The notes: generated from the sequence alone by a model not told the origin. Positions 35,690 through 48,039 are shown, counted from the first letter of the stretch. The stretch: DNA of 64,000 nt from Utricularia gibba (GCA_002189035.1 NEEC01000004.1:1922001-1986000), one strand, 5' to 3'. A program made the numbers and translations.

Positions 35690-36304
35690 AACCCCTCACA
35701 CGAAAATGTTGATAATGGCCATCAAATGTGTTCACCTGTTTTTATATATTTATTATACACCAAACATCCAAATCATATGAGCTAACATGGTTTTCTTAGC
35801 ACAATATCATCAAACCTTTTTACAGGCATTTTTTGAGTCACAATGCTCACCGTAAACTTAAAGGGGTTCGCCACATTGAGTAATTACTTTGAGATTTGAT
35901 GACGAAGAGAGGAGGCCATCCTCAGGGTATATAGCATTTGATGGAGGTGAAGTGAATGATGTCTTGCAGTGCACGATGTGCAACAAAAATCATGGAATTA
36001 TCATCCTCCCCACACATTAAATTAAAAAATTAATATTAGATGTCATTTTTATTACATATATTTATATTACGACATCAGCAATTTTCGAAATAATGTTTAA
36101 TGACGTCAACTTCTAGATTTATTTTAAATACTTATACCAAGCTTAGTGATTTATCATATGCTAAAATATATAAGAGAATGATGACCAAGTTACCTTTGTG
36201 GTAAAAAGGTAACTAATTGGATATGATGCCTTTATATAATTGAAATAATTAAGATATAAATTTAACTTCGATACTAAGAATTGATTTATATTGAAAGATA
36301 ATAT
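35690..36304 (+). other. OSC2 3' flank with a deletion junction and exon-like fragment (about 35897-35985)
   Basis: The flank matches the OSC3 flank up to GAGTCACAA (about 35846; OSC3 about 52625). It then jumps to sequence matching 54582 onward (ACCGTAAACTTAAAGGGG), so about 1.95 kb present after OSC3 is missing here. The part 35897-35985 matches the exon-like fragment at 54714-54800. The remainder is AT-rich with no gene. Confidence 0.6.
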
Positions 36305-36313
36305 TATATTTTA

Positions 36314-37123
36314 GAGAAAAATTGTTTTTTAAGTCATAATGTTTCACTCATTTTCATTTTACAGTCAAATATTTTAATTTATACAAAATATAGTCGATAA
36401 ATTTATCAATAAATTCAATTTATGACATTCCCGTTAAAAAATGTTTTTAAAAATTTAAAATTTTTAAAATTTTAGATATATATTTTTAAATAGAACTAAA
36501 ATTTAATACATTTTTTAAAAAATATTGTAAATTATTAAAAATTTATTCAAAACATACTAAAAAATTATAGAAAATTATTACAAGTGAATCATTTTCTAGT
36601 TCCATTTCTTATAATTTCCTACAAAATGGTATTATAGAAATAATAATTCTATACACAAAACTTCTATTATCTCTTCATATTTCAATTTTAATCAAATACA
36701 TTTATGCAAATTCAAGTCTCAAAATGAAAAGCTTGTTACTATGGTGTAATTGAAGGAGAGACATACAAGAATGATGTAGTACCTTAGAGTAAGGAGAAGA
36801 AGACATTATCTATGTTCACGTATTACTATTAAAATGTTTCAATCTCAAAAAAATTAAATGATGGAAGTATCATAGAAGAAACATTAAAAATTGAGAAAAT
36901 TAATTTTTAAACATTTAAAATATGATTAAAAAATATATATTGAATTTGAGTTCTATTTAAAAATATATATCTTAAATTTTAAAATTTTTAAAATATTTTT
37001 TGACTGAAATACCATAAATTGAGTTTATTGGTAAACTTATTGACTGGATTTTGCACAATTTAAAATATTTGACTATAAAATAAAAATAACTAAAATATTA
37101 TGACTTAAAAAATGATTTTTCCC
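36314..37123. mobile_element. Mutator-type MITE with long terminal inverted repeats
   Basis: An 810-bp element. The left arm starts GAGAAAAATTGTTTTTTAAG and the right arm ends CTTAAAAAATGATTTTTCCC. The arms stay inverted repeats of each other over about 235 bp, with mismatches. The same 9-bp sequence TATATTTTA flanks it at 36305-36313 and 37124-37132. A 9-bp target duplication plus long terminal inverted repeats is the Mutator superfamily signature. No coding frame, so it is non-autonomous. Confidence 0.88.
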
Positions 37124-37361
37124 TATATTTTATATCTATATATTATCCATTCAATATAAAGTGAAGATAGTAAATTAGCCTGTAAAAACCGTAGCAATGG
37201 GGAAAACTCCTGGTGTAGAGAGCAAGTCGCAACAAATGAATTCACTATGTTCAAGCATGTGATACAACATAGAAGAGCAACAACAAACATAACCACTATA
37301 CTTATTGTGGTTTAAAATTGGTCAAGTGGTAGGAACCAATTTATGAGGCTAAAATCGGTTA

Positions 37362-37650
37362 TGTTGGGACTGATTTTGGATTACGATTCTAGTTAGTGTA
37401 AAGAAGAACACAAAGACATTGGGATTTTATGTGAAAACCTCCATGACAGAAAACTACAAAGTTGGAGGAGTTCACTAAGGAAGATGGGTTTTACTAATAG
37501 AAAATGAGAGGATTACAGAGAGTGTAATGGCAGAATGCATACTTCAAATCCAAGCTCCTATTTATAGGGGAACCTTGACCAATCAATTTCGATGTGACTT
37601 TCCAAATAACAAGTGTTTAGAAAATTAGATTTTGAGTTTCAAATGAAGCA
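37362..37650 (+). repeat. Third, divergent copia-like LTR fragment
   Basis: Begins TGTTGGGACTG and has TATGTGAAAACCTCC and CTCCTATTTATAGGGG. This is the same layout as the two solo LTRs (GTGGAAACC, then a TATTTATAGGGG box). The 3' end and target duplication were not found. Confidence 0.4.
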
Positions 37651-37899
37651 ATTATTAAAAAAAAAAAGAAGTTGACTCTTAATAAATAAATTCCATACAA
37701 TCTAAATTATGAAAATGATATCATACTCACAGAACAAATAAAGAAAATGGAAGTGATAAATCAAATTAGATATCATAAGCTAAGTTTAATAAATCTAAAG
37801 TTTTACAGAGCATTGTTCTCAAAATACATTACATCCAGAATTATCCATATCCTTCTTATATAAATAGAGAAATGAGTCTTGTCAAAATAAAAATAATAG

Positions 37900-38330
37900 A
37901 AGTAAATTAGAAAGTAATAACTTACTTTATTTTACTTAGTTCACTTTGAATAAATTGAACTCAATGTCATACTATTCATTGATTTGTTGATTGTTCCATA
38001 ATCTTTTTAGAAACTCTTAACTCTTTCGAATTCTTGATATAGTGATTGGTCCAAATGAAATTGTGCTTGTTTCTTGCTTTCATTGCATTTTATCGTAGAA
38101 CTATATTATTTTTAATTTAGACTTAACTTCTATTGGGACAAAATAGAATATATTAGCCTTCACATATCAAGCAAAATGCTTTTCGTGTTCAATTCTAATC
38201 CATTATGCTCATATTTATTTGATGTTTAATTGTGAATTAGATTTATAAATTTATTTTCTAGGGAGATTAGCATCTTGTACAACAACGTGCATAATTTCTT
38301 GTTTATCAAATTGAGGCTGGGGAACAATGT
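37900..38330 (+). repeat. LTR-like repeat, family copy 2 (3' part) with degenerate primer site
   Basis: Matches the 3' part of copies at 13.8, 43 and 45 kb (ATTAGCCTTCACATA, TCCATTATGCTCATAT, TGAATTAG). It leads into TTTATCAAATTGAGGCTGGGG at about 38304, a degenerate form of the TTTGGCGCCGTTGCCGGGG-type primer region of Athila/Tat gypsy elements. Confidence 0.5.
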
Positions 38331-38479
38331 TTAAATATTATGTATTTCAATTGATGCATTTGTGTTCTTCCTATACATGTGATTTTGATTTCAATCCCGA
38401 AAACAAGAGGGCTGCTAGAAGGAATCGAAAGAAAGTAAGAGAAGTGGCCAAATTGAGAAGACTCCTTACCACAAACTAA

Positions 38480-40703
38480 ATTCATTTGAGTATGGTAGAA
38501 TAGTAGAAAACTTTGAATGAGCTGGATGCAGTAGATTACACGTGTAAAAGGATGTGCATTAGATTTTCTAATGATACATCCAATGAGTTAAAATCAACAA
38601 TGATCAATTTTCTACTTAAGTACTATAGAAAAATGGAAGAGAATACATATGAGCACTTGAACAACACCACAATAGTTTATATGTCCTTCAAAAGTGCTAG
38701 AATGACAGAGGATATCATCTACTTGAAACCATTTCAATTTACATTAGAAGTAAGTGCAAAGACATAGTTTAATTCTCTGAAGTTTGGAAGCATAACTGAC
38801 TGGTCTAGTATAAAGAAGATGTTTTTAAGTAAATACTTCTTAGCTTTAAAGGCTAAAGAGACAACAAAGTAGATCAGTGATATTGAGCAATCAAGTAGAG
38901 AGTTTTTACATGAATCTTGAGAATGTTTAAATCACATGTTGGGATAATATCTGCACCATGAATTTCATATTAATGTATTGGTAAAATATTTTTATGATGG
39001 ATTGCTATGTATTGATAGAACAATGATGGATTCAGCAATTAAAGGATTTTTTAGGAAGAAAATATCTGAAAGCTCTTGCTCTACTTGACTAATTGGTTAA
39101 ACACTCTAGACACATCATTAGGAAGAAGGCTTCAAACAGCAGTGTTTATGAAGTGGAATGCAAGTCCAAAAAGACTAAAAAGTGAACTGAGAAAAAACAT
39201 TGCTGTGATATCTAAAATGGTGAAAGAATTATTTTTATTCCAAACTAACAATATGCTTTTTGGCAAATACCAAAGGATGAGATATATAAAGACAATGGGA
39301 TATATACAACAACAATTTCAATCTCCAAATCAAAATAATATTAGATGAAATCCAGAGACTTCTTTAGAAAAAATGATGAAAATGTTTATGACAATGAAAA
39401 ATTAAGTAAAAAATTTAGAGACTCAATTGAGCTAATTGAAGATGGAACTTTGAGAATTGAAACAAAAAGTTGAATTACCAACATTAGGTTCAAATTTTGG
39501 CAGAAGATTGAATTGCAGCATTATGACATTGAGGAACGAAAAGGAGAAGCCATAGAGGAATTTAGTCCATCCTAAAACCAACAAAGATGAAAGACAAGAA
39601 TTTGAAATTGTTGTTGAAAATGAAGACGAATTTGAAAGTTATCAAGAATTTACTAAAGAGAAGATTACTCAACCTCCATTTCTTGATAAGTTTAGGATGA
39701 AAAAAAGCACAATATGAAAAGGATAAGATTTTGAAACCCTTGAGTAATGCTCAACTTAATTTAATTATTTTAGACTATATTTCCATGATACTAAAACGTG
39801 TGAAATATTTGAAGTGGCTTTGCAAGCCCAAGTCCAAGATGAAAGAAAAGACAAGGTATTATTAGGTGAGAGTTATTCAACATTTCTCACTTGAAAACTT
39901 TCAGAAAAATACAAGGATCCAATCATATTTTTCATTCTTTACAAGATTGGAGATTTGAATATCATGAGAGCCATGACTCATTAAGGAACTTCTATTAATA
40001 TAATATCGTATGCAGTTTATGAGACTCTTAGATTGGAACCCTTGCAAGCTTCCAAAGTATAAATTGAATTGGCAAATCGATGTGTCATTTTTCCCTAGGT
40101 CTTAATGGAAGATGTTCTAATCAAAATTAAAAATATAATATTTTCATCTGATTTCATATGGTTAATATAAATGTTGCAAGATCAAAGGCACTACAATAAT
40201 TTTGAGAAAGTCATTTTAAGTACATCAAATGCAATTATCAATGTAAGATAGGAAAAATTGAGTTGGAATCTGATGGAAAAAAAAAACTATACTTCACATG
40301 CAGGATATTGTGGACTATCCCTGTGACTTTGAAGGTGTTTGTTCTATGGAGTCAAATGAAAAATTTATTGAAGAACTTTAGGAGAAAAAAATCAAATAGA
40401 GAAAATGGAATTATGAAAGAAGAGACTGTTTGTTGGAGATGGAGCACCAAAAGTAAAATCATGGATTTGAAGCCTTGGCCATTCATGTTGGAGCATAAAT
40501 TGCTTGATAATGAGTGGAAAGTTCATATTATTATTTCAAATAATCTCAACTCAAACGAAGAAGAGAAATCATTCAAAAAACTTATCAAGGATCCAAGAAA
40601 TTTGAACAATCATGATTGGAAGAATCTAATTATTAATCATTTTGGAAAAATTGATGAGACCAGAGATGTTGACATAATTGCGAAATCATTTCCCAACAAA
40701 TAG
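38480..40703 (+). pseudogene. Ty3/gypsy (Athila/Tat-like) gag-protease pseudogene
   Basis: Gag pieces in order: FQFTLEVSAKT, SITDWSSIKKMFLSKYF, a KAKETTK..ISDIEQSSREFLHES stretch, then LVKYFYDGLLCIDRTMMDSA. Next is a degenerate aspartic-protease region at about 39880-40170 (KYKDPIIFF, TSINIISYAVYE, LANRCVIFP). From 40263 the linker before reverse transcriptase follows (LKPWPFMLEHKLLDNEWKV, IIISNNLNSNEEEKSF). The protease catalytic D-x-GAS motif is mutated. Numerous stops occur and no reverse transcriptase follows, so the element is truncated at about 40700. Confidence 0.7.
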
Positions 40704-40951
40704 TTACTCTCAGATAAGATTATAAATTGAGAATGAAGGTCTATTGATAATGAAAGTTGCACTAAACAAAGTACAGACTTGACAAATGGTTGGATAGATA
40801 ACCTTAACCCAAATTGAAAATGTTCGATGCTAATTGCAAAAGCACTGGTGCCAACACGCTGTGGTGGTTGATTTGAAATTTGTTCATCTTCTTCTTTCAT
40901 TGATATTACGAAATTTTTTGGCACTAAGTATCTATGTGATCTCGTCTCCAA
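40640..40951 (-). pseudogene. Remnant of a plant gypsy-type putative transposase domain
   Basis: The minus-strand frame has FAISIEHFQFGLRLSIQPFV, related to FAITTEHFQCGLWLP at 9.25 kb. It overlaps the end of the gypsy remnant in the opposite orientation. No catalytic residues are visible. Confidence 0.35.
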
Positions 40952-41379
40952 AAGTCATCTATCATTGTGAATATTAGGAGAATTAGGAAAAATGCAGCAT
41001 ATAGAGAGTATAAAAAATAAAGAGATGTCACATACCTTGAATGAAGAAGGTGGAGATTTCGAAGGTGATGGATGGAGGAAGATGCGGCGGAAGAGGAGAA
41101 GAGGATAAGAGGGTACAGGATTTGAAAAGAGAGTTGGTATGTATTGAATTGAGTTAGGTGTGTATATATATATATATTGAAGTATTTTGAATTTTTCCAA
41201 CAATATTTGAAAAAATTAACTACAATTTATATTTAACAATGTAAGGAGTTTAGTTTTTAATTAAAAAATAGAATATTATGACTACAAATTGTAAAGAATT
41301 AAATAGTTAAGACTTTGTTATTGCAAATTTTTCGCTCTCTACGCACTAGATATTGTTTGTTGTACTAAGTGATGCCTAA
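40952..41379. other. Non-coding, with a (TA)n run
   Basis: A TA dinucleotide run lies at about 41162-41178. No gene is recognised. Confidence 0.5.
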
Positions 41380-41715
41380 AAATGCTTTGAACGTTGCTTA
41401 CAGATATAAAAGACGTGCAAAATTCTATGGTTGTTGCTTACGCATATAAGTAGTGCCCAGAAACACTTTGAGCATTGGTTATGGATGTAAATGGTGCCCA
41501 AGAACACTATGGGTGTTGCTTATGGCTGTAAGCAGCACCTAGAAACACTTTGTGCATTGGTTCAAAACATTATGGGCATGGCTTACGAGTATAAGTGGTG
41601 CCCAGCATCATCTTTAGGTGCTGCTTCATTATATCAATAATGCCCATCACGGCCAGACACCGCCTAGAAATATAAGTAGCTTCCAGCACTGTTGTGGATG
41701 CAACTTACATTTCTA
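41380..41715. repeat. Minisatellite of about 41-bp units with palindromic core, array 1
   Basis: About eight degenerate units, e.g. GGTGTTGCTTATGG-CTGTAAGCAGCACC followed by TAGAAACACTTTG. Each unit has GGTGYTGCTTA and its reverse complement TAAGCRGCACC around a short spacer. A related array lies at 47110-47560. Such arrays are typical of subterminal regions of CACTA transposons, but CACTA termini were not found. Confidence 0.65.
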
Positions 41716-42414
41716 AGCGAGTGGAGTCATGGAACAACAAAAATGGTGTCAACCGCCATCTATCCTCAGATTGCAATGGTTGAATTTGATTCTCTTATAT
41801 TCTGATCTAGTGTCAAGATGTAACAGGGAATTGATGGCATCCCTAGAATCAACGTTTAGTATTTGTTATGCCTTCACACGTGAAGTTACAAGTATAATAC
41901 AAGAGCTAAAATACATAATCAACAAAATTGAGCATGTACCTGCTGTGCATGGGAGCATGTATACCAAAATTTTGCCACTTCCTACACTTTTGTGTACCTT
42001 GACTAATCATCACTATTACCTTCTTTTGTTTTCTGTTTTTTCTACAAGTTGTAACCGAAACCTTCATTTGAGCATGATCAACTACTTTTATTGATGCATG
42101 AGGAATTGGTTTATCCCAATATGAATATAGTTTATGAGGTTGATCTGTAAAATAATTTGTCATTGACATTGATGTAGTGTCTTTTGTAGTCTATCAAAAA
42201 AGTAGTGCTCACATTGCGCAAATATAGTTTGCTCATAAAAAGAAAATCATTGATAACTATATTTATGATTATGCACCTAGAGTCAATGATACTTGTGCCA
42301 ATGAGCATAAGAGTAGATGTCTCGTGCTCTTTAATATAAGTCTAGTGTCGTTGTAGCATAATATAATAATACATATTTTTTAGTATTTTAGGACTACAAA
42401 ATAAGTAATATTAT
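41716..42414. other. Intergenic, no gene recognised
   Basis: A frame of 121 codons at 41729-42094 has no recognisable domain and looks like chance. Confidence 0.4.
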
Positions 42415-42936
42415 TGTTAGGGGTTAAAATCTGCGTGCCGGACTAAGCCGATTTTCGTGTTGCGGGTGGTATTGTGTCATTTTTGCTGTCTGTTTGGTTT
42501 AATTGGATAAAATAGAAGTAGGCGGGGATTTTTTACGTGGAAACCACCGTGAGGCGGAAAAACCACACAGCTATTGGAGCTCGACGAAAAAAATTTTTAC
42601 TAAACGGAGATGGTGGAGAAAGATACATACTGGGAGGCTAGGGATCGAAAAAATTCCCTTCTCCCATCATGATTCCTTTTATTTATAGGGGAGGCCAGTC
42701 TAGCCGATTCCTCGCCTCTGCTGGTGTCAGTTACTTTTATGCCTGCTATGTGACCCTATTTTTCAAACATCGGCCGTCTATTCCACCGTAATTCGGCTGC
42801 TTTTCAGATTGTGTCAGACGGCTATCACTGTCAAATTTCTGACACATATCGGCATGCTGACTGATGTTATTCTGTCAAGGCTCATTTTGACAGCCTTTCA
42901 AAATCCGATCATCCTCGGCCGATTTATACCCCATCA
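42415..42936 (+). repeat. Solo LTR (copia-like) with 5-bp target duplication ATTAT
   Basis: Begins TGTTAGGGG and ends CCCCATCA. ATTAT occurs on both sides (42410-42414 and 42937-42941). It has a TTTTATTTATAGGGGAGG box at about 42677. Homologous along its length to the solo LTR at 15372-15896. Confidence 0.85.
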
Positions 42937-42949
42937 ATTATATTATAAA

Positions 42950-43995
42950 ATTGAGATTTAATTCAACATTTATGCACTTTTGTGTTTAGTAGTATATTTA
43001 TGTATTTTTATTCCTAGATTTAGCTCCAATCTATGTTTTAATCATTTTCTTTTGATAATACATCACGTTTTTCAGCATTCCAAATCCCAAAGAGCCAAAA
43101 GTACACAATAAAAATGGCATCAAATAAGGACAAAATGGATGAAAGAGAACAAAAAGAGAAGTGGAGAGAGAAATATATCTCTCCAATGGAGAACACGTAA
43201 TACAATTTTAGGGGAGAGATTTGGGAAATACTTACAAGAAGAGTGGAGGAGACAAACTAAGAACCAAGCTCATCTTTAAAGATTTTTTTAGTTTATCAGG
43301 AATACTACTCATAGCTAGGAGTAGATCACAACAATTTAGCATTTTGTGTTGAAATATTTACATTTCATTACTTCTATCTTTCTGTTATTAAGATGTGACA
43401 TCAACATGTTTTTGTTGCTATGTTATGAACGTATTTTATTTTCCTTCAGCATGAGTAGCTAATACATACTTAATGCCTTAAGGTAGAAGGGAATTTATAT
43501 GATTATTGATAATCAGACTACATTAGCTTCATGACTACACTAATTCCTTATTAAACAAGAATAGATATAGGAGGAGGGAATAGTGATATTTATTATAAGT
43601 AAACCTAACTAGAAGTAAACAAAAAGTTAGGAAAAACAAGAGTTTAGGTAGACTTGTGTCTTTATTTGTTACATGATTGGATAGTGGATTGGGTGAGATA
43701 AACTAATTTTGGAAGTTTCAAAGCATTGCATTATCTTATTCTTGTTAGTACTCAAATTTGCATATTATTCATTTACTGTCTTTAATCATAAATTTACATT
43801 AGTTCTAACTTAGACTAAATCTTTTAATTATGATATTCATTGAATGTATTGATTCTCATATAACAAGCACCATCTCCTTATATTCAACCCTAATCAATAT
43901 GTTTGTTATTTATTCTATGATTTAGAGTGTATTAGGTTTATAAATTTTATTTAATACAAAAATTTGCAATTTATAATGACATTGAAAAATTTTCG
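42950..43995 (+). repeat. LTR-like repeat, family copy 3
   Basis: Collinear with 13760-14860 and 45010-46090: GGGGAGAGATTTG, GAACCAAGCT, AGGAATACTACTC, GAGTAGCTAA and CATCTCCTTATATTCAACCC. It ends near AAATTTTCGTTTATCA at about 43985. No coding region is attached. Confidence 0.5.
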
Positions 43996-45009
43996 TTTAT
44001 CAAGAGGGTGACATCAATAGTGATCACAGCGTGACAAAAATGGAATGTCTGAATGCATTATCTAAATGACCAAAATAATTATTTAAGTACCTTTGTTTCA
44101 AATATGTTTGGTTGTCAGTGTTGATATTCCACAATGGTACCTGGATTTGTAAGATGCAAATATTTGATGTTTAGAAAACGGAGATACTATCGAATTAATA
44201 GGGTCTAAGACATCCATGGAGTATTCGTTCTTGTCGTCTAGATATTGATGATAAAAGATAGAGGTATCCATTATCTATCTCCAACATTAGTTCGCCTATT
44301 TGATATTTCAAACATGATCATCTCTTCCTCCTCTTGTGTTTCCTCGTTTATATGTTCATCTTCGTCAAGTGGCTCATTCGCTTGTATATCAAAGTCGATG
44401 TCACAATGTTGCATATAATCAACTGGAATGTCATTGCAACCTATAGGATCATTAGTAGCATAATCATCATACTCATGATTTTCTTCACTTGCACAAATAT
44501 AGATTAAACAATAGTCATGCTAAATTTCAATAACACACACTTTAAAAAGTTCCTTTCTTTTTCTATATTACCATACCTTCATTCATTTCTTTTTCAGCAC
44601 AACAAATATTTAAATCAACGTTAAAGACTTCTACAAAGTTTTGCTTTAGTATGTGTTCCACGAAAATGTCGAAACTCATTTGTGCATGGTTGGATTGAAA
44701 GCATATAACAAATCACAATTTACTGTAATCCTAAAAACTCAAGTAAAGTTAGAAGAATAGTTAAAAAGCTCAATTGTTATTCGTATTTTGCAACTTGCTA
44801 GGCCTATGCCACACACTGAATACAATTCTTCCTGAAGAGAATTTAGTGAAATACAACTCTCAAAACTTCAAATGGATATTGACAGCATATCATAAGTTGT
44901 TGATAACACATACTTTTGAGTGATTGAGTATAGGAAATGACTCATATTGTGCTACCAAAATTAAGTTTTATTGTCTAGTTTTATATTTTTGTGCATAGTA
45001 CCGTAGTTG
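43996..45009. other. Non-coding spacer, no gene recognised
   Basis: On the minus strand around 44280-44480 the text is rich in Asp/Glu codons and could be the decayed acidic end of a transposon protein, but no frame stays open. Confidence 0.3.
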
Positions 45010-46090
45010 TGTTATTTTAGTCTTTATTAGGTCTCAATCGTAACACAAATTTCCATATATGAATAGTATCCAACCTTACTCTTAAATAGTTTTCTTTGAG
45101 AAATACACCACATGTCGTAACACAAATCCCAAGGAGCCGGATATAAATAGTGTATTGGCAGAGGATGAGGTAGAAGTCTGAAAAGGAGTACACACAAAAT
45201 CCAAGGAAGAGAAAAAAGAGGATTTTGAACAAAAGAGGGGATAAGATGGAGAAAGAAAAGTATCTCCCCCATTGAAGACAGACGACATTCTTTCTGGAGA
45301 AGGTTTTTTTTGGGGGGGAGGGGGGAGGGTGAGAAGGAGGAAGATGAACCAGGAACGAAGCTGATGTTTGAAGACTATTTTCTATTTCCAAAGAATATTA
45401 CTTTTAGTTAAGAGTAGCTAGCGACATTTCTAGTTTTCTGTTGACATTTTAAATTCCTTGCTTGTTTACTTTTTGGTCGATTGTGAGATGAGTACAATGT
45501 GAATGATGTTTTCATTTCTATTTTTATTTACCTTAAGCATGAGTGGCTAAGCATTTAGGGGTGCCTTGAGATAAAAAGGGGAGAATTGTGTTATTCAATC
45601 TTAACTATAAATCACACCACTTCCTTAACAAATCAGGATGAATCCAGGAGGAGGTTGTAGTGAAACCCAGCTTAACAACCCTAATTAGAGGTAGACTAAA
45701 GATTAGAGGGAAAATAAGAGCTCGGGTAGACCTAGACTTTGTTGTTAATTGTTTGATTTATGGTTTGTGTGAGCTTGTTTAGTGATAAACATACATCCTC
45801 TAGGAGTCCCAAGGCATCACCCATTTCACCTTAGAAACAACCGAGTTCAAAAGTTTGTTACTTTTCTTTACTGTATTTTATCGCAACTCTGTCTTAATTC
45901 TAATTAAGACCAAATCTATCAACGTGACACTGATTACATTCATTGACTTTCACATAGTAAGCACCTAGCTCCTTGTGTTCGACCCTAGTCCACTATTCTC
46001 ATATTTTTCATATGATTTGATGTGAATTAGGTTTATAAATTTTATTTGATAGGGGAAATTTGCATTTATTCAGTTGTGTAATTATTTGGG
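45010..46090 (+). repeat. LTR-like repeat, family copy 4
   Basis: Collinear with 42950-43995: AGGAACGAAGCTGATGTTTG, AAGAATATTACT, TTTATTTACCTTAAGCATGA, CACCTAGCTCCTTGTGTTCG. It ends in TTTATTTGATAGGGGAAATT. It includes a G8 tract near 45312. Confidence 0.5.
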
Positions 46091-47109
46091 TATTCAATTA
46101 TGTTACTTCCATAAAAGATTTTGGTGAGGATGCTACTGGTATTCATCTACTTGCTTACGAAAATTGCAGCACTCCCAGACTTACTTATATGTGATATGTT
46201 AGTTTTGAATGAAGTAAGAAGATTTATGAGAATAGAACCTCTATTTATTAGCAAGTTGAAAGTGTGTAGCAAGATAGTGCTTGCAAATCATAAAATCCAG
46301 ATCGGTGGATCTCCATCAAATGTATGGTTTGAATTAGATCGTACATTCTATATTGGATTTCACTTTACCTTTATGTCATATCAAGGGGTAGGCTGGGTTC
46401 AAAGAAACCCAACAAAATTGGAGGTCTCCAGCATGTGAGCGCAAAAAACACACCGTCAATTATTTTAATTGCGCTCCAATGCGATGTAGCTGGGCAATTA
46501 TAGGGTATTAAACAGACCTTTCCCATCAGGTAACTCCAATGTCACTGATTTCTCGTGGTAGTTTTCGATTTTTCAAATTACACTGCAATATCATTTGGTC
46601 TACAGAATTTTCGTCCATGTTAATGTATAATGACTTATTCATTCATAGTGATGATAGGATATGTGCTTCTATCGATGTTGTTGTAATAAAAATGAAATAT
46701 TTTTTGGGCTACATTCAACAAAATATATTATTGTTAGTGTGTATTTTCCTAATATGATGTATTTTCAATTAAAATGATGGATATCTTTCGTGCTAAATAT
46801 GGTATTTCACATGATTATTCTTTTGTAATACCAAATGGTCAATCTACTCTAGGAATAACATCTTTCATTGAGCATGAGATAGGAATTGTAATCGCAATGA
46901 AGACATTAGAAATTGGTATGAAATTTCCTTTGAATCCATTTTTTTATCAACTTACTCATTCACCTTAATCTTCCATTGGGTGCACTTACATCATCAGCAT
47001 TGCTTATGGCATTTACTTTCTTGCAATTACACTGTCATGCCAAGTGGACATTTTCATTGCCATATCCAAGAGCCAAGGACAATAACACAGATCATGTGCT
47101 TGACAAAAT
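46091..47109. other. Intergenic, no gene recognised
   Basis: Open frames of 60-105 codons are present but have no recognisable domain. Confidence 0.35.
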
Positions 47110-47560
47110 ATATTATTAGGTGCTACTTATTATTCAAAAGCGACTTCTTATTCGAAGCAATGCCCAAAATATATTAGGTGCTACTTATTATTCTAAGCGG
47201 CATCCAATACATATTGAGCATTGTTTGTTATTCAAAACACCATCCAGAATATATACATTAGTTTTTTAAAAAAAATTCCCAAATTGGAAATTTTATCATG
47301 AACACAAAAATTTAGTTGATTTAATGGATGGAAATATTTTGGGAAAATTCTCAGGTTATTGATCTCTACTTTATCGATTGAAACTATATCACTCATATTT
47401 TGAAAGAGTGATGCAATATGTATTCACTTATAAAACCTTTCCTGACCACACATTTTTATTCGAAGCGGTGTGCAGAATATGATGGGTGCTACTTGTAATT
47501 CTAAGAAGTATTCACAAAATGTTGGGTGCTACATATTATTAAACACAATGTCCAAGATAT
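47110..47560. repeat. Minisatellite of about 41-bp units with palindromic core, array 2
   Basis: Units such as GGTGCTACTTATTATTC-TAAGCGGCATCC, interrupted by non-repeat DNA at about 47265-47450. They have the same palindromic plan as the array at 41380-41715. Confidence 0.6.
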
Positions 47561-48039
47561 TTATATTTAGTTATTTTAAAAAAATATGTATTTCAAATAA
47601 AATGTTATATATCGATTATATCATTAATAGATATATGATAAAATATTTTAAGATTAAAGATAATAAACTAAAATCATTTAGTATAATAATTTTGAATAAT
47701 ATTTACATATTTTTTGCAAAATGATTCAATATTATAATATATGTATAATTATTATCAAATATTTACATCAAACTTTATTTTATATCTTTTAGATTAAATA
47801 ATATAATATATTAAATTTTATTACAATATTTTTAATAATATACAATTTAAATGCACATAATATGACATTTATTATTGTTTCTGGTAATTTTAAGAAAATA
47901 ATGAATATGCATGTGAATGTATACGTTTTTTTTACATTTATTTTTAAAAGAAATATTAAGTATGAATATTTTGTAAAAATTTATAAAAAAATGAATGCTT
48001 TTCAAATTAAGATGAAGAAATATGGGCATTTTTCAAATT
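47561..48039. other. AT-rich intergenic DNA, no gene
   Basis: Very AT-rich with no coding signal. Confidence 0.5.

Noticed and set aside
36180-36220. SINE-like box A text (GTTACCTTTGTGGTAAAAAGG)
   Set aside because: Isolated and without box B at the proper spacing.
40187-40215. CACTACAATAATTTTGAGAA as a CACTA end for the 41-bp repeat arrays
   Set aside because: It lies inside the gypsy protease remnant and more than 1 kb from the array, with no opposite terminus.
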